Below are positions 47,710 through 60,293 of a stretch of DNA of 64,000 nucleotides, in pieces. The DNA lies in the NCBI GenBank assembly GCA_033064195.1, contig JARBJD010000021.1, positions 62,001 through 126,000 of the forward strand, given 5' to 3'. A program made the translations under genes and the position numbers. This DNA comes from Blattamonas nauphoetae (Eukaryota > Preaxostyla > Oxymonadida). Below the pieces are notes generated by a model that was not told where the DNA came from, searched no databases, and saw nothing but the letters and a program-made list of their open reading frames with translations. Positions within the stretch are counted from its first letter, which is position 1. Each line of letters begins with the position of its first letter.

Positions 47710-48925
47710 TTGGTCTCCTCTCCTATCTCTGGTGGAGTTGGACAGCATCGTTCTCGGACCATACTCCACGATGACAGTGAATACGGATCCGACATCGGAA
47801 GCGAGCCTCCCCCCAGGGAATGTACGAGCATCTTTGGTGGGGGAGAGAACCTGGAGGGGAGAGACTTCTTCAGAAGTCTGTGTGAGGAGGGAAGAATCCC
47901 AATGAATGTCCGACATGTAGAAGAAGACGCATACAAACACAAGGGCCCTTGGATGCGGGCTTGGAAGCTATTCAAACAATATTGCGAGAAGTGCAATCAT
48001 TCTGTTTCGTTCATTGTTGCCAAGTCAACAAACATTGAACAACTTCTTTGCAGTTTTCGTCGCAGATCTTGCCGAGCGGTTCCCACCTCCGAACCAACTC
48101 CCTCACACAGCAGTTCCGAAAGTAGTCAGATAATTAGGCCTCTTCCACCCAACACTGCACAACGACAGGTCACACCTGAATTCTTTCAGACAGGTTCTTG
48201 CAAAGAGTCACCCAAAGAACAAGTCAAAACGTCACTACACCGTAATGTGGAATATTGATCTGCTCCTGAACTGGGCACAGAAAACAAATGAATTAGCCAG
48301 CGAAGATCCAGAGGTCCAGCAGATGAGAGCGTTGTCTCTCCTCCTTGCAACGACGTGCTGTCGCCGTGCAGAGATTGTCAACCTTCGATGGAGGGACGTT
48401 GACTTCCATGAATCATCGGACTTCATTCCAACGTCATTTGCGACGGTGACAATCAGGGCAAAACAGAATCAATTGCAGGACGACATCAGATTTGTTCGAG
48501 ACGAAGGGGATGAATCATTCTCAGCCTTTCGAGCATTGATCGCACATAAGAGAAACATCGAGCGAGTCATTGCAGAGTCGGTTGACACAGACATTGCGAA
48601 TTGCAAGATATGGTATGATTTCAGGAAAGGCGTTCCACTGAAGATGCCGGCCATTGCGTCCATTCTAAAAAGTGTGCTGAAAGAGATCGGTGTCCCTGGT
48701 TCTTACGGACCATACACGGTCAAGCATGCAGCGGTGAGCCACCTCAGGCGTGTGGCCAAGGTTCCGCTGGAAGTAGTCAATAGCCATGTGGGTTGGTCTC
48801 TCACTTCGACAATTGCAGACGTCTACTACTCTGCTCCAATCCTGATTGGAACTGGAGTACCCACACTCGCAGAGAGTTGGTGGCTGCCCTTACGGGTTCA
48901 CGGCCTTCCAACTGTATCGAACTAG
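47710..48925 (+). other. Tyrosine recombinase region of the DIRS-type element
   Basis: The recombinase core (48245-48925) shows 'TTCCRRAEIVNLRWRDVDF' (first Arg), 'VKHAAVSHLRR' (His and second Arg) and 'SHVGWSLTSTIADVYY' (catalytic Tyr). The leader at 47710-48240 ('AYKHKGPWMRAWKLFKQYCE') resembles the N-terminal core-binding domain. It replaces the DDE integrase found in LTR elements and defines the family. Confidence 0.75.
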
Positions 48926-49010
48926 CTGTACAGGAGAAAGAATCAAGACATCCTTCTCTTCTTTTCATTTTCAATGATTCTTCTCCTTCTTTTAGGTCCC
49001 TTTCAACTCT

Positions 49011-49086
49011 CACTTGTTGAAGGCACAGGTTTGGTAGAGGATTGAGTGAAAGGAAATCCTTCAACAACAAACCAGTGCCCTTCAAC
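49011..49086. repeat. Internal complementary region of the DIRS-type element
   Basis: 49011-49059 is the reverse complement of 42436-42484. 49060-49086 is the reverse complement of the right end at about 49432-49457, with one change. The join of the two ends in one block is the template-like junction expected for a circular DIRS intermediate. Confidence 0.85.
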
Positions 49087-49457
49087 TAAGAACGCAGCCA
49101 CACAACTGGGGCTCGTTCGGGGGACTCTTGTTTTTATGTCGCGGAGCGACTCTGAATATACCTTTGGTTCTTTTACACTTCATTAGTCACTTTTGACCTC
49201 TCGTTTGTCCAGTTTTTGTTCCTCGTTGAGGATTTCTGGACGAGAGACATCGTTCTCTCTTTTTGCCCTTCAACTGCCCCCACTTGGGCAAACCAACATC
49301 GTGACTCTTCAGTCCCTTGTTGTCAATCTTTTTGGGAACAGATAAAGTTGTTTTTGATTTATTCTGTTTGGTTTTTCCTGATTGGATCTGCCACCCATTG
49401 TTTCCTTACACGTCACCAGGGATATCTCACTTGTTGAAGGGCACTGGTTTGTTGTAG

Positions 49458-49987
49458 AAGAACCCACTCCCAGATTTCACAAACACGAGTGTCGGTCGGG
49501 ATTGGATTGCTTCAATTGATTCGACGGCTGCAAGCAGATTCTTCACCTGGCCAGAGGAGAGTGGTTTTGGGTTCTGAGAGGATTGTTCTTGTGTGAGAGG
49601 ATCTCGCCTGAGAGACGATCGGATGGTGGGGAGGAGAGAGAAAATGGTGGACGCTTGTTCTGAAGTTTGAATGGATGAGAGTTGAGAGACAATAGCCCGA
49701 ATTTTGTCTTGCTTATCGAGATTGACCGAGCTGAGGATGCCTTCGATCTTCCGAATTTGAGAGAGAAGGAACGTCTCGTCATTCCGAAGGTCTGGAACCT
49801 CTGTTGAGAGGGATGTCGTCACAGGAATGAAAGCGTTGTCGAACAGGCGATGGATGAACGTGGTGAACCATGACAACGAATCCGCATGTGGAATGTGTCG
49901 AGAAAAGAGCAATGGATCAACAATAACTCGACGCGGGTGCCATCGACTCAGTGGTGCTGGTGTCGCATTCGTTACATGTTTCCTCAA
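49458..49987 (-). pseudogene. 5' part of the helical host gene split by the DIRS-type element
   Basis: A minus-strand frame reading 'NATPAPLSRWHPRRVIVDPL...', 'DNAFIPVTTSLSTEVPDL' and 'LSSVNLDKQDKIRAIVSQL', and entering the transposon after 'LVFVKSGSGFF'. It is alpha-helical with no recognised motif. No good ATG is found in frame. The open frame continues upstream to about 50055, where it meets a stop, so the true 5' end or an upstream exon is missing or out of frame. The continuation is 42435-41260. Confidence 0.6.
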
Positions 49988-50216
49988 CTGACCTTGTGTG
50001 ATAGTCGCGTGTGAAAACCGGACTTGTTGTTCAAACCGAACAAATGTGCTGGTCCATCACAATGGCGACCCTTCACTTGTCTGGTGTCCTTCAGCTCATA
50101 AATTTGTCAATTTTGACGACTTCTGAGAGATCTGACCATTGGTTCGTCTTATCCTTGACAGTTCACTCCAAGATTATGGACACTCTTGTTGATAACTTAC
50201 AGTGTCATGAAGTGCA

Positions 50217-51968
50217 TTATTCGTAATCAAGCATCCATTTGGGAGCTGTGCGAATCCGATGAGGCGGTTTGGTGGAGGTTTTTCGTTTTTGTGGCTGTAT
50301 GGTGTCGATGGCCAGATCATCTTCAATGTCGTCGTGGATTAGTTCTCGCTTGACAAAGACGTGACTTGGAGAAAGGGGTGAGACAGGTTCTTGCGGAAGT
50401 TCGAGTTGAGAATCAAGATCAGTGATTGGTTGATCGTGATCCGAACTGTCAATTTGGTCGACTTGTCCAAACGGAAACTGGAGACGCTTTCTGAGATTGA
50501 TTTGAAAGATGTCAAGTTCTCGATCTGACTCATCGATTTCGGAAGAAATCGAGATCGAAGCAGCCGGTTCCACTTCCTCAGCTGTTTCATTCGTCGGCAT
50601 TCGAAGGTATCGCCTCCATGCTTGCTGAAAAGACTCTTCTGAAAGGATGTTGGATCCTAGTGGGAAACCGCGTCTCCCTCTCCTCGGTGTCATTGCCTTC
50701 TCGGAGTTTGTTTGTGACGGTGGCCGGGTTCATGGGATAGATGCCTGTTGTCCGAAAAGATTCTTGCACAGCCTGAGCATTTACCAGGGCGTTCAGAGCA
50801 GCTGACTGAACAACCTTTAGCCAAGGGATCAGTTCTGTTGATTGTTTTGTCTTCGAGGGGATCGGTGGAAGTTTTTGGAGGTTGCGTTTGAAGATCGCAT
50901 TTATCCCTTGATCGCATGGTTGTAGTATTGATGAACAGTTTGAAGGGAGACATATTGAGTCGACACCCTGGGTGGACAAGGACTTCCACAGATCGGGCTG
51001 AACACGACTTGAATGCCCATCAAAGATTAGCAATGCCCGATCGTTTGGTCGATGAATTTCTTCTTTTCTTCTTTGTATGTCTTTGAGGGTATAGTTCAGT
51101 AGGATGTCCTCCAATATCTGTTTATTCATCCATCCCTTCGCAGAATTGTGTATTGTCAGTCGGGAAGGGAAATATTCAGAATAGTGCTGTTTGTCAATCT
51201 TGGCAGGTAAAATCAGATGTGAAGGCAGGGCTTCACCGTCCGCTGCGATGAAAAACAACATGGTGCAGCTGAATACCAAGGAAGGGGGAACTGTGTACGC
51301 TACAAGATCTGAACTGAATCCTACTTTCTTTTCATACACGTACTGCGTGCTTATAAGCGATGTCTCGTCAAAGTTAAACATGAGAGACGGCGAATAGTGG
51401 TTTTCATCCACCAACTTTTGGAGATTGGCGAAAAACGGAGCGACGTGACTTTTTGTGAGACAATTCTGCCTTCGAAGTTCCATCAAAATTGGTTTGAAAG
51501 CCCTGAACTTGGGATGAGCGAGGACCCACCTTGATACCCACGTCCGACTTGGATCTATGTGACTCGTTTCGATGAAGACCGTCCTTCTGTCTTTAATCGC
51601 TCTTGCCTAGATTTTTGCATCAAAAAGAAAGGGGAAAATCACACCATCGCAGCAACATCCTTGAAAGTTGGAGTTAAGCCATTGGAAATCAATTCGATCA
51701 GTTCACGTTCCAGGACACGCGATTCGTCCTCTTCAAGATAGTTTCTCTTCCCGATTTTCCCTCTAGGTTCGCCCCGTAAGAATGCTAGTAGATGGCGTTG
51801 TTTGGAGGCTCTCGGGAGACCGTTGAGAAAGGGTAATTTGAACTGTGACAACTGAACAACTGTTCCGTCGAGAAGAACAACATGCGGAGATCGAGGAGAT
51901 TGAGAGGACGGATCGGTACTAATGAATGAATGAAGCTCAGACAACGTTCGAGGAAGGTGTGGGAACAT
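50217..51968 (-). pseudogene. Pogo-like transposase remnant
   Basis: The catalytic part (51486-50587) reads 'LMFNFDETSLIS', 'ALLIFDGHSSRVQPDLW' and 'LPSNCSSILQPCDQGINAIF', a DDE_1 core with all three acidic residues present. The N-terminal helix-turn-helix piece (51968-51639, 'ISNGLTPTFKDVAAMV') and an acidic C-terminal piece (50693-50217) are in other frames, so the gene is spliced or broken. I could not find convincing terminal repeats. A weak 16/18 inverted match between 50031-50048 and about 52075-52092 could be the ends. Confidence 0.65.
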
Positions 51969-52088
51969 TTTATTTTGAAATTAATCCCATATTCCATGAC
52001 ATTTATTCACTCAAACAATCAGATGACTCAGAGACCGAAGATATGATGAATCATTCGAAGTGAAATCAGAAATGACATTGGTTCGGTT

Positions 52089-53185
52089 TTAACAACATGT
52101 TCGGGTATTACACGGCACTATGAGCTCGCACAGAGCAGGATTCGGATCAGAGAAACCATATTTCGCCAGAATAAACGAATGCAGAGGAATTCGCAGTGTT
52201 TTTGAACGAGGGGGTTTTTCAGAGGTGATTGGAGATGGTTGTGAGCGACTGGAAGGTTGGGTTGTGGTTTGATTGAGGGTGTTGGAGCGAGAGTCGAGTT
52301 GTGGTAGACCTTGTTCTCCTGTTGAAGTGGCATCGATGTCGGGGAGGGGAGTGATGTTGTCCAGAAGAACTGTTCCACAGTGAAGAATTGCCGATAGGTT
52401 GTGTCTTGCTGGAACTCGGAAAACTCTTCGATCTTTCTCACTTTGAAAGACGGAGAGATATTGCTGTGCGGGAGATCTGATTCGCTTCATCGCATGGTTC
52501 GACATAATGTGATGAACAGTGTGTAGTCTTGTTTCGATGTAAGGATGTCTGTACAGGTTGTCCAAGCATCTGAGACGCTCGTGATGGATGGAATCAATTG
52601 AGGCTGATTCCTGGTCACTGAGCGATGTAGGCAGGATTTGGATAGTTTCAGAGTCAAGCGGCCCAACAAGTGATTGAATAAGTTCGACGAATTTAGCGTC
52701 ATCTTCATTTGTGGTGGATATTGATGACGGATCCAAGAGATCGTTTCTTCGAGACGAGATGGCTGTGAAGAGGGCAAAGCTTGAGAAGGCCTTTATTCTT
52801 TCTGTCCCTGTCTCACCCAGGTCGTCAGGACTGATTCCGACTCGATTCAGTTCCTGAATCGTTTTACGAACCATTCGATCAAGCCAATCCTTCGCTTTCT
52901 CTTCATCCTCTGTGACTTGAGAGGGATTGGCTTCGCATGTTGATCTATCAGTTGATGATTTCCAAAAGAGGTCGTACAATCCTTTCCATCGAAAAGGCAG
53001 AGTGAGGTAGGGATCATTCAGATCGTTCACTGAAGAAAGCGTTGTCGTCCACGGGTTGAATTCTGTCGAGAATGTCGGATAGTGGCCGACATTCGCGAGG
53101 AGGGTGTCTGTGATTTCACGTGTTGTCATCGTGGAGTGTGGTTCAGAGGGTGTCGGCACAAGTGGATGATTGCGATGGCGGAGTA
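52089..53185 (-). CDS. C-terminal segment of the large P-loop NTPase gene
   Basis: About 365 codons. Removing the pogo-type element and one TA joins '...KTLKHMPS' to 'ILRHRNHPLVPTPSEPHSTM' in frame. The segment is alpha-helical with no known motif and ends 'LCELIVPCNTRTCC' with TAA. It has no independent start, because the first ATG in frame is within the folded part. As the DNA stands it is separated from the rest of the gene by the 2-kb element at 53186-55228. Confidence 0.7.
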
Positions 53186-55228
53186 TAGTCTGGACAAAAC
53201 CCGATACTTTGATAAAACCCGATACTGTTTCGGTGTTGATCTCGACACATCATTTATTTTTTGGCTTCTTTCTCCCGTTTTACGAAATATGTTGGATTCA
53301 AAATAGGTCATAACTGGAGAATACTTGAAAATGAAGTGAATCAAATATATTACGTGCAAAATTGATACTTGCCTGCGATAGATTCAGGATTCTTGTTCAT
53401 CATCATCACGCACCATCTCACGCCGATTGATCCTTCTCCGAGGTTCGGGACACGCTCCCTCACTTTCAGATCGGGAGTGGCTTCGACGTCGACGTGGAGT
53501 TGGTCGTCCCCTCAGGATACTTGATTGAGAATCGCGAGAATTACGATCGCGACGAACTGCAAAATCCGTGATGAGTGTCTGTTTCCGTCCAGGTAATTTT
53601 ACAGTGTCGTGAAAAGTTGTCAACAGTGATCCGTGATTTGTTACGACCTCATCGGGAGGTAGAAACGAACTTGGTTTCATGTTGAGGTTGGTTCGAGTGC
53701 GAAATTCTTCAAGAAAGGTAATATCAATTTGAGGACAAAATCTTTTCAGATTCTGCACAGCCGCTTCGAGCGAAATTGGATAACAGCCACATCGATTAAA
53801 TGAGGCTAAAATCGAAGAAGATTTAAACGCTTCTCTCAGAGCGTCAGGAAGTGCCTTCGCGAGATTCGTGCGATATTCGACTATGCTCGACGTCGATGGA
53901 GGAACGAATAATCTTTTGAGTTGTTACTTCAGATTCGAGAAAACAAACTGATCACACACCTGAAGAATGTGCGAGGTGTGAGATGGGTAGAGGAGTATGT
54001 GGATGTGGTTTTGTTGACAGAGAGAAATGATTTCCGGATTTCGCCTTGTAAGATGCCCATCCATCAGTAGGAGTGCATTCCGATTGGTCTTGTGGATTTG
54101 TTGCCGAAATGCGACGATTTCTGGAATGATGTGATTTGACATAATTTCGATGTATGTTTTCGTATTCATCCATCCTGACTCGTTGTATTCGACATGAATG
54201 TGCTGTTGTGGAAATTTTTCGAATTCTTTTACGGGAAGCTTGGACGGCCATAGTAAAATGGGATCAAGATGGATTCCAGTGGAATTGACCGTTCCAACGA
54301 GTGTCGCATTTTGTACGCGAGAAGCGGAAGGAATTGGAGGACATTGTTCGCCAGCAAAGTAAACGACCAGAGAAGAATTGTCCTCTCCGATCCGGAGAGA
54401 TGATTCGTCCAAGTTGAATATCAAGTCATCGTGGATGTTTTCCAATCTCACAGTACTCTCCAGCAGTTCGTACCAACCGACAATGTTAGCAAGAGTGGAT
54501 GCTTTCAATCGGTCTGGGTCTAAATATCCGGGTTTCATAGAGTCGAGGAGAGAATGACGTTTTAGGAATGCGTTGACATTCCACATACTCAATGACGGGT
54601 GATCAGGATTGAATCTAGGACTCTTTGAATAGATGATATTCATCTAAAAACGGAAAAAAGTGAAAAAATAAGACTTCTTGGAGGATCTCCGCTTTTTCAT
54701 CGGTTTTTCTCAGCGATCTTGGTCAGAATTTTATCATACAACTCATTTTCGTCTTGAGTTGTCAATAGTGTCGGTCTTCCATCTTTTCCTGGTGGGCGAT
54801 TTTCTTTTCCGCTCTCCTTCCTCTCTTTAGTGCCGCTTCGCTGCAGACTCCGGCTTGGACGACAGTATCAAGCGTCACGTTCTGTTCTGCGTAAATCTTT
54901 AATCCTCTTTCCACGCGAGATGGAAGTGATCTGATGTCACTTCCACTCATGAGATGTGAAACATCTCGTGGTGAAAGTGGAGGCGAGATCGGGCTGTCCT
55001 TTTCCATTGTTGTGGGTCTGATCACATTTCACTTCATCAACATTCACAATTACCAGTTCTGGTTTTCAAATGATGATCGTTTATTACTCATTCTTCCACT
55101 TGAAAACAAAAAGATGAAATGATGAAAAGTGATTGTGGAGGAAATGTCATCAACAAAAAAATGATGGACACCAGCGGTACCACGGAGGGTATCGGGTTAA
55201 ATCAAAGTATCGGGTTTTGTCCTGACTA
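53186..55228. mobile_element. Pogo-type DNA transposon inside the NTPase gene
   Basis: Inverted ends TAGTC(T/A)GGACAAAACCCGAT are flanked by TA (53184-53185 and 55229-55230). The terminal repeats contain the decamer AACCCGATAC twice, 18 bp apart. The element is 2,043 bp. It encodes a DDE_1 transposase on the minus strand. The surrounding NTPase frame is continuous once the element and one TA are left out. Confidence 0.88.
53384..55025 (-). CDS. Pogo-like DDE transposase, in three frames
   Basis: The N-terminal piece (55025-54762) has a helix-turn-helix ('GLKIYAEQNVTLDTVVQAGV'). The catalytic piece (54643-53924) shows 'LIFNLDESSLRIGED', 'NALLLMDGHLTRRNPE' and 'YPSHTSHILQVCDQFVFSNL', a DDE_1 core. 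The C-terminal piece (53758-53384) is Arg/Ser-rich. The pieces lie in different frames with gaps of about 120-170 bp, so either short introns or decay separate them. The three acidic residues are present. Confidence 0.7.
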
Positions 55229-58200
55229 TATGCTCGGCATGTGTTTCAGAGTTTTCTCTTCGAACTTAAGGCTCGACGACACCATGTGGAAGCCCAGAAT
55301 TCCTGTCTGCCAAGGGAGTGTCGCCTTCTCCTGTGAATGATAGTCCCGGCATTTGGGTTTTGTTGGCGTGTTGTACAATGGCACAATGCCTTCTGACGGC
55401 TCCAGATGACATCTCTCTTGGAACAGCAATTTTTGGATTTGTACGATCCCATCTTCCATCTCCGAGAGAGCAACTGAGCGTGTTGCTTGAATTGGCATGA
55501 ATATCGTTTCACGTGTTGTATCACTACCTCTTGACACAATCAGTGCATCAAACCCTGACAAAGATGTAAATCTCAAGTCCTGGAGATCTTCTACATAGAA
55601 ATATGTTTCTCCTCGCTTCGTTGGAGAGAGTTTCTGTGGAAATGACGTGCCAGGCACACTTCGGTTCGAGAGCTTGGGGAAGGCGAGCATCGGCATTGAT
55701 CCGATTGTCTTTGTTTTTGTTTCCAGAACTGGGGAGTAGCTTGAGAAACGTTTCTTTCTGTTGCAGAGGACGAGTTCGCGATGCAAGGATGTGGTCACTG
55801 AGTTCAATCTGATCGGCGTTGGAAAGTTCAGAAGGAACGAGATGCAAACAAGAGGAATTTCCAAACATTGTGGCAAGTTGTCGATGTGTTTGGCGGATTG
55901 GAGGTTGCGGAACATTTCGTACTTCCATTGAGCCGTCAGTCTTGCGATTGCGGAGATCACTTCCGATCGTATGATCTGCTCCATGAATGGTGACACAGCC
56001 ACAAAAGAGATTTTGGACTTCATTGTTTGGATGACGTCGGTGTTCTTTTTCCCCATCAAAGAATAAACTGCACAGAGATGTGTGTGTGATCTATTCTGTT
56101 TCTTGCAAGCTGGGAGAACTGGAACTCGCGCAGTCATATCGTCCCAAGCGGCGTTCAGAGTGTTTTCGAAGAAGATGCGATCAGTATTAAAGCTCATCAT
56201 TTGGCTGTGGTTGGAATCAGCTGAACCCCACAATGCAGAGGCAACTTCGCTTTTCAGAACTCCATTCCACAAGAACGACATCCCTCTGGTTGTCTGAGCG
56301 TTGGTTGATGTCAGCCAACGAGGCGACGACCCGAAGATCGATGCACGAGCCACGTTCAGACACTTGACAGTCTTCTCAGTTTCAGATTCAAGAGACACTG
56401 CACAACGCGCTGCTTCGAATAGCAGTTCTGTGGATGCCCACAGCAGAAGATAAACACCAACCTGTCTTGTCATGAGTGGCAAGAATGGCTGATTCTGAGT
56501 TTCCGATGAACGATATCCGGCCAGGTCATCGGGAGAAATCAACAAATCATCACGTGCTGAGTAAGTCTCGAAGTCATTCGGTGAGAGTAAAGACGGTGAA
56601 TCTCTCATCTTCTGAAGTGTGAAAGTCCCACTTTTCAAGGCGGCTTCTTCGTTTGTCAGTCTCTCATGAAACTCTTCCCGCTTCAGTCCGAAATTCCGCT
56701 GCGAGAGTAGACCAGTCATGTTCATGAAATCGACAAAGGAGCGATGAACAACATCTCCAGGATTCAACCATCGCAGGAATTCAGTGAAGAACTGTCTGAC
56801 ATAGCATTCATTGTCGAAAGGAAGACCTTCCTCCATTTCGAGGAACCAGAGCAGGTTTCGAGAGAAGAGAGCAACCGACATTCGTTCCAGGCGATTCTGT
56901 GATTCGGGATTTATTTGGAGTGTTCGAGGGAGTTCAAGAGTTCTCAGAGACTTCACATCAAAGTCTGGCTTTGTCTCTTCACTGTCCTTTCCTTCTTGTG
57001 TTTTATCTCCCATTGTGCTGAAATGAGTTGAGAAGATGTTCGAGTCATTGACATAATCGGCGGCATTCTCATCGTGGTCACGATCAGCACGATGCATTGA
57101 GTACTCAGCCACACTCTGCAAATGAGTCTTGTGTGTCTCGTAGACAACTTCCAACAGATCACCAAGTCTTTCACAGCGAGCTACAATTTCGTGTCGAGAC
57201 ATTCCGGCGTCGATCAAGAACAGAATTGTGTTCATCATCGAACGAACAATGGCCAGCCATTTTGGTTGGTTAATTGGATTGTGTCCGTTTTCATGCTCTG
57301 TGAAGAATACCTTGATGACTCCTTTCAAATTTTTCAGAAGCAATGGTGTCACTATGTCCACCACCCTTTCTTCAAGTTGCATCTTCCTCGTTGATGGTTC
57401 TTCGTCATCTTTTACACAATCAGTCTCTGCTGTGTCAATCAGTTCACGGAGTATCTCAGTTGCTGTTTGCACCCATTCACTCAATCCAGTGTCTCGCAGA
57501 TTTCGGTAAAATACTCCCATTGACTCTTCGGTCAATCCCAGTTGAGTTGAGTCTGCTCGTTCGGACACACCCTTCAGGATAGAGTGAGGAGTTACAAGAA
57601 TATTCATGTTTCGAGCAATGAAGAAGAACTCATCCATCAGCAACACGAACGACAATCGATCTCGGGCAACACATATCTCCTCCTTCACAGATTCAAGTCT
57701 CGTCTCCACTGTCTCGCGTTGGAGATCCACAATCATCGTCAGAAGATCACACGCGAATTGTGCCATTTCTCTTTTGTCGAAACTCGAATGTGATTTCGCT
57801 GAGCTTGGACAGCTTGTGCGTGTTTGTGAGTAGAGGAGATACAGCAATAGTTCGTCCAGGATGAACTGCAACTGGGCTTCGCTTGACGCTTTCTCGCTCG
57901 ATCCTTTGAGAAGATTGATGAGGTTATTTCTGAGATGGGTGTCGGATCGATAGAGAGACTCCGAGTGAACGAAGAGTAATGGCAGAATGTGACGGGTGGA
58001 ATCGTACGAACGAGGAGTGGCCAGATTGTGAATTAAAGTGTCGATCAGACGATTTTTTTTGTCCTTTACATTTCAGTTTCTGATCCTTCTCGATCTCCTT
58101 CGCTTCCTCCCTCAGTCTTCGACTCCTCGCGACTTCACGGATGTCTGGTTCCTTGAAGTGTTTCTTCATTCTTGCAATTCGTGAAGTGAGTGAGTCTTTT

Positions 58201-60293
58201 GATTCGGATGTGGCGGATGTTGTGGGGGGACCAGTCAGGTTTGCTTTCCCGACCAACGCAGAGAACCTCACAATGTCAGACTGGATTGTAAAATGTGGAG
58301 GTTCCGAGGTCATTGCAAGGTTGAGCAGTGATGTCGTTTTCGAAGTGTTCAATTTCAATGAGCGTCTTCGCTTGCTACTCAGTTTCCTGGAACTCTTGTT
58401 TGGTGTCTGTGGATCATTCCATCCAGAGAGAACGAGTTCACGGAGAAGGTATGCGAGAAATGAAGGGAGTTCCTTGTCTCTCTCAAAGTTGGCATCGAGT
58501 TGGTTGATCAACCAGTTCACGATTACTGAAATGCGTTCTTTTTCAGCCGGAAGATTTCGAGATTCCAAGATCGTTCGACACAGTGACATGGAGAATGGGT
58601 CGATGTCTGTCTGGCGTCCAACATGCCATTTGATCAGAGTTTCAATTGATTCAGATGTGTTTGTCATTTCGGAAAAGTTTGGTGTTGTGACATTCCCAAG
58701 TCCATCGTCGATGGGCTGGATGTTGTCTCTCAGCGTTTGGATCGCTGTTTCCCAATTCAGGCGATGGGGTTTGGATGTGGGAGTGTCGTTCTCTGCTGTT
58801 GCATCTGACACTGTGTGCATTTGAACAACATCATTCAAGAATAATGTCATGCAGCGGTTGTTTGGATTGTGTTCTGTCCGAGTCACAAGGTGTTTCATAA
58901 TGTTGAACAAAAACGCGTTCAATCCGAACAAGAAATCTCCTCTGTATTTCGCAATTGACTTCAGAAGGGTTTTGGCGGATTCTTGTTGTGATGTGATGGG
59001 AATATCTTTCATTTCGAATGGGACTTTCCCTGCACTCTCCACTTGATCTTTCTCGATGGAAAGGAGAATCAGCTGTTCTTCTTTTCGAAGTTCCATGTCC
59101 TCAGGGGAGAGCAGAGCGAACGGCACAGTGGGAGTGCACCCCACCATCACAACTGTATCCTCCGCCAGTGAAAACGTCGGCAGGCGGAATGTGTAACAGA
59201 GTTGTCCCGGTTTAAGTTCTGGAGGCTGCAATCGCTTCTGATCAGGAGAGGTGAAGATGAGATAGAGGTGGTTTGGTTGGAAAAATCTGGGATAGCGGTC
59301 ATCGTAGATGTGGATGTAGATATCTGAACGAGGTGAGAAGTCACCGTAGATTGAGGATAATTTGACCTGTCCGTCGGTTCTAATCAAGATTTCGAACTCG
59401 TCATCCTTACTGTATTTGTCGACAATTTGAAGGAAGAACTCGATGGAAAGGTCGGACAAGGCACTCATCAGAATCAGCATCAGCGACGTTTTTCCAACTC
59501 CGTGGTCTCCGGAAATATAGAATAAAGCGCCGGGATGGGAGGGGTGTTGTTTGGTGCCGAAGTGATGGGTGATGAGCTTCAACAGAGGGCAGAGGATGGC
59601 ATTGTACACGGGACGGAAGAGCAGTGGAGCGGAAAGGATGTGTTGATCATCCTTGAGCATATTCTTGGAAAACAGGATATGGCCATCTGCGAGCAACGAA
59701 AAACTGGCGTTCGACCTGGCGAGGCGAGTAATCCAGTTTGGGGAGCAATTTCGTAAAATTGACTTGATCAATGTGGCCGAGTGAGAGAGAGAGACCTTGA
59801 TACACGTATTGATATCTGTGTTTCGGTTCTCCGCTCTTTCCGATTCTTCACGCTGTTGTTGTTGGATTCTCTCTTTCCTTTCTTGCCTGAGCTTTGCTGT
59901 TTCTTGTTGAATCTTCTCGGTTTCTTGTTGGATCTCCGCTGTTTTTTGCTGTCTTTGTTGGATTCTCTCATTCAATTGCCTGGTTCTCTCTTCCGTTTCT
60001 GCTGTTTCACGCTTCTGTTGTTTGATTCTCTCTTCCCTTTCTTGTCGGAGCTGTGCAGTTTCTTGTCGAATCTTCTCGGTTTTTTGTTCAATCTTCTCGG
60101 TTTCTCGTTGTATTTGTCGATGTTTCTCTTCCCTTTCCGCTCTTTCCCGCTGCATTTGTTGGTTTTTCTCATCTATCTGCTTAAGAATCTGATCCATCTT
60201 TGCTTTGTCGTGCTGTAGTCGATGGAGCATTTCATCCAATCGCTTTCTGTCCTCATCCAACTGTTTGTTTCGCTCTCCGTTTTCGGGATCGTA
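55229..60293 (-). CDS. Main part of a very large coiled-coil P-loop NTPase gene
   Basis: In gene direction, 60293-59800 encodes a long Glu/Gln/Arg coiled coil ('KMDQILKQIDEKNQQMQRER', many 'IQQE' heptads). Then comes a P-loop ('FYISGDHGVGKTSLMLI', about 59530-59480). Beyond it, 'LYLIFTSPDQKRLQPPELK' and 'YTFRLPTFSLAEDTVVMVG' are loosely like the ATPase module of RHS-type proteins. From about 58050 the coding sequence passes to another frame near a run of eight A. It then continues without a stop to 55229 as a long helical region ('FFFIARNMNILVTPHSIL', 'FLRWLNPGDVVHRSFVDFMN'). The N-terminus lies beyond the MITE at 60650-60737 and the C-terminus beyond the pogo-type element. The full product would be about 2,080 aa. 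The function is unknown; ATP or GTP binding is inferred from the P-loop. Confidence 0.7.

Larger units (their letters stand above)
42436..49457 (+). mobile_element. DIRS-type tyrosine-recombinase retrotransposon
   Basis: The terminal inverted repeats (about 42478-42532 and 49378-49437) share the block starting CAAGTGAGATATCCCTGGTG. An internal complementary region at 49011-49086 consists of the complement of the left end (42436-42484) joined to the complement of the right end (about 49432-49457), the structural hallmark of DIRS elements. No target duplication is seen, as expected. Parts: two gag-like frames, reverse transcriptase-RNase H, and a tyrosine recombinase. A mariner-type element (45389-47597) sits inside it. 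Apart from that insertion it looks nearly whole, with perhaps one or two breaks, and it is probably young. Confidence 0.85.

Noticed and set aside
50031-52092. Weak inverted match (16 of 18 bases) as terminal repeats of the pogo-like remnant
   Set aside because: It is short, imperfect, overlaps the stop of the NTPase gene and lacks a clear target duplication. It was not accepted as element ends.
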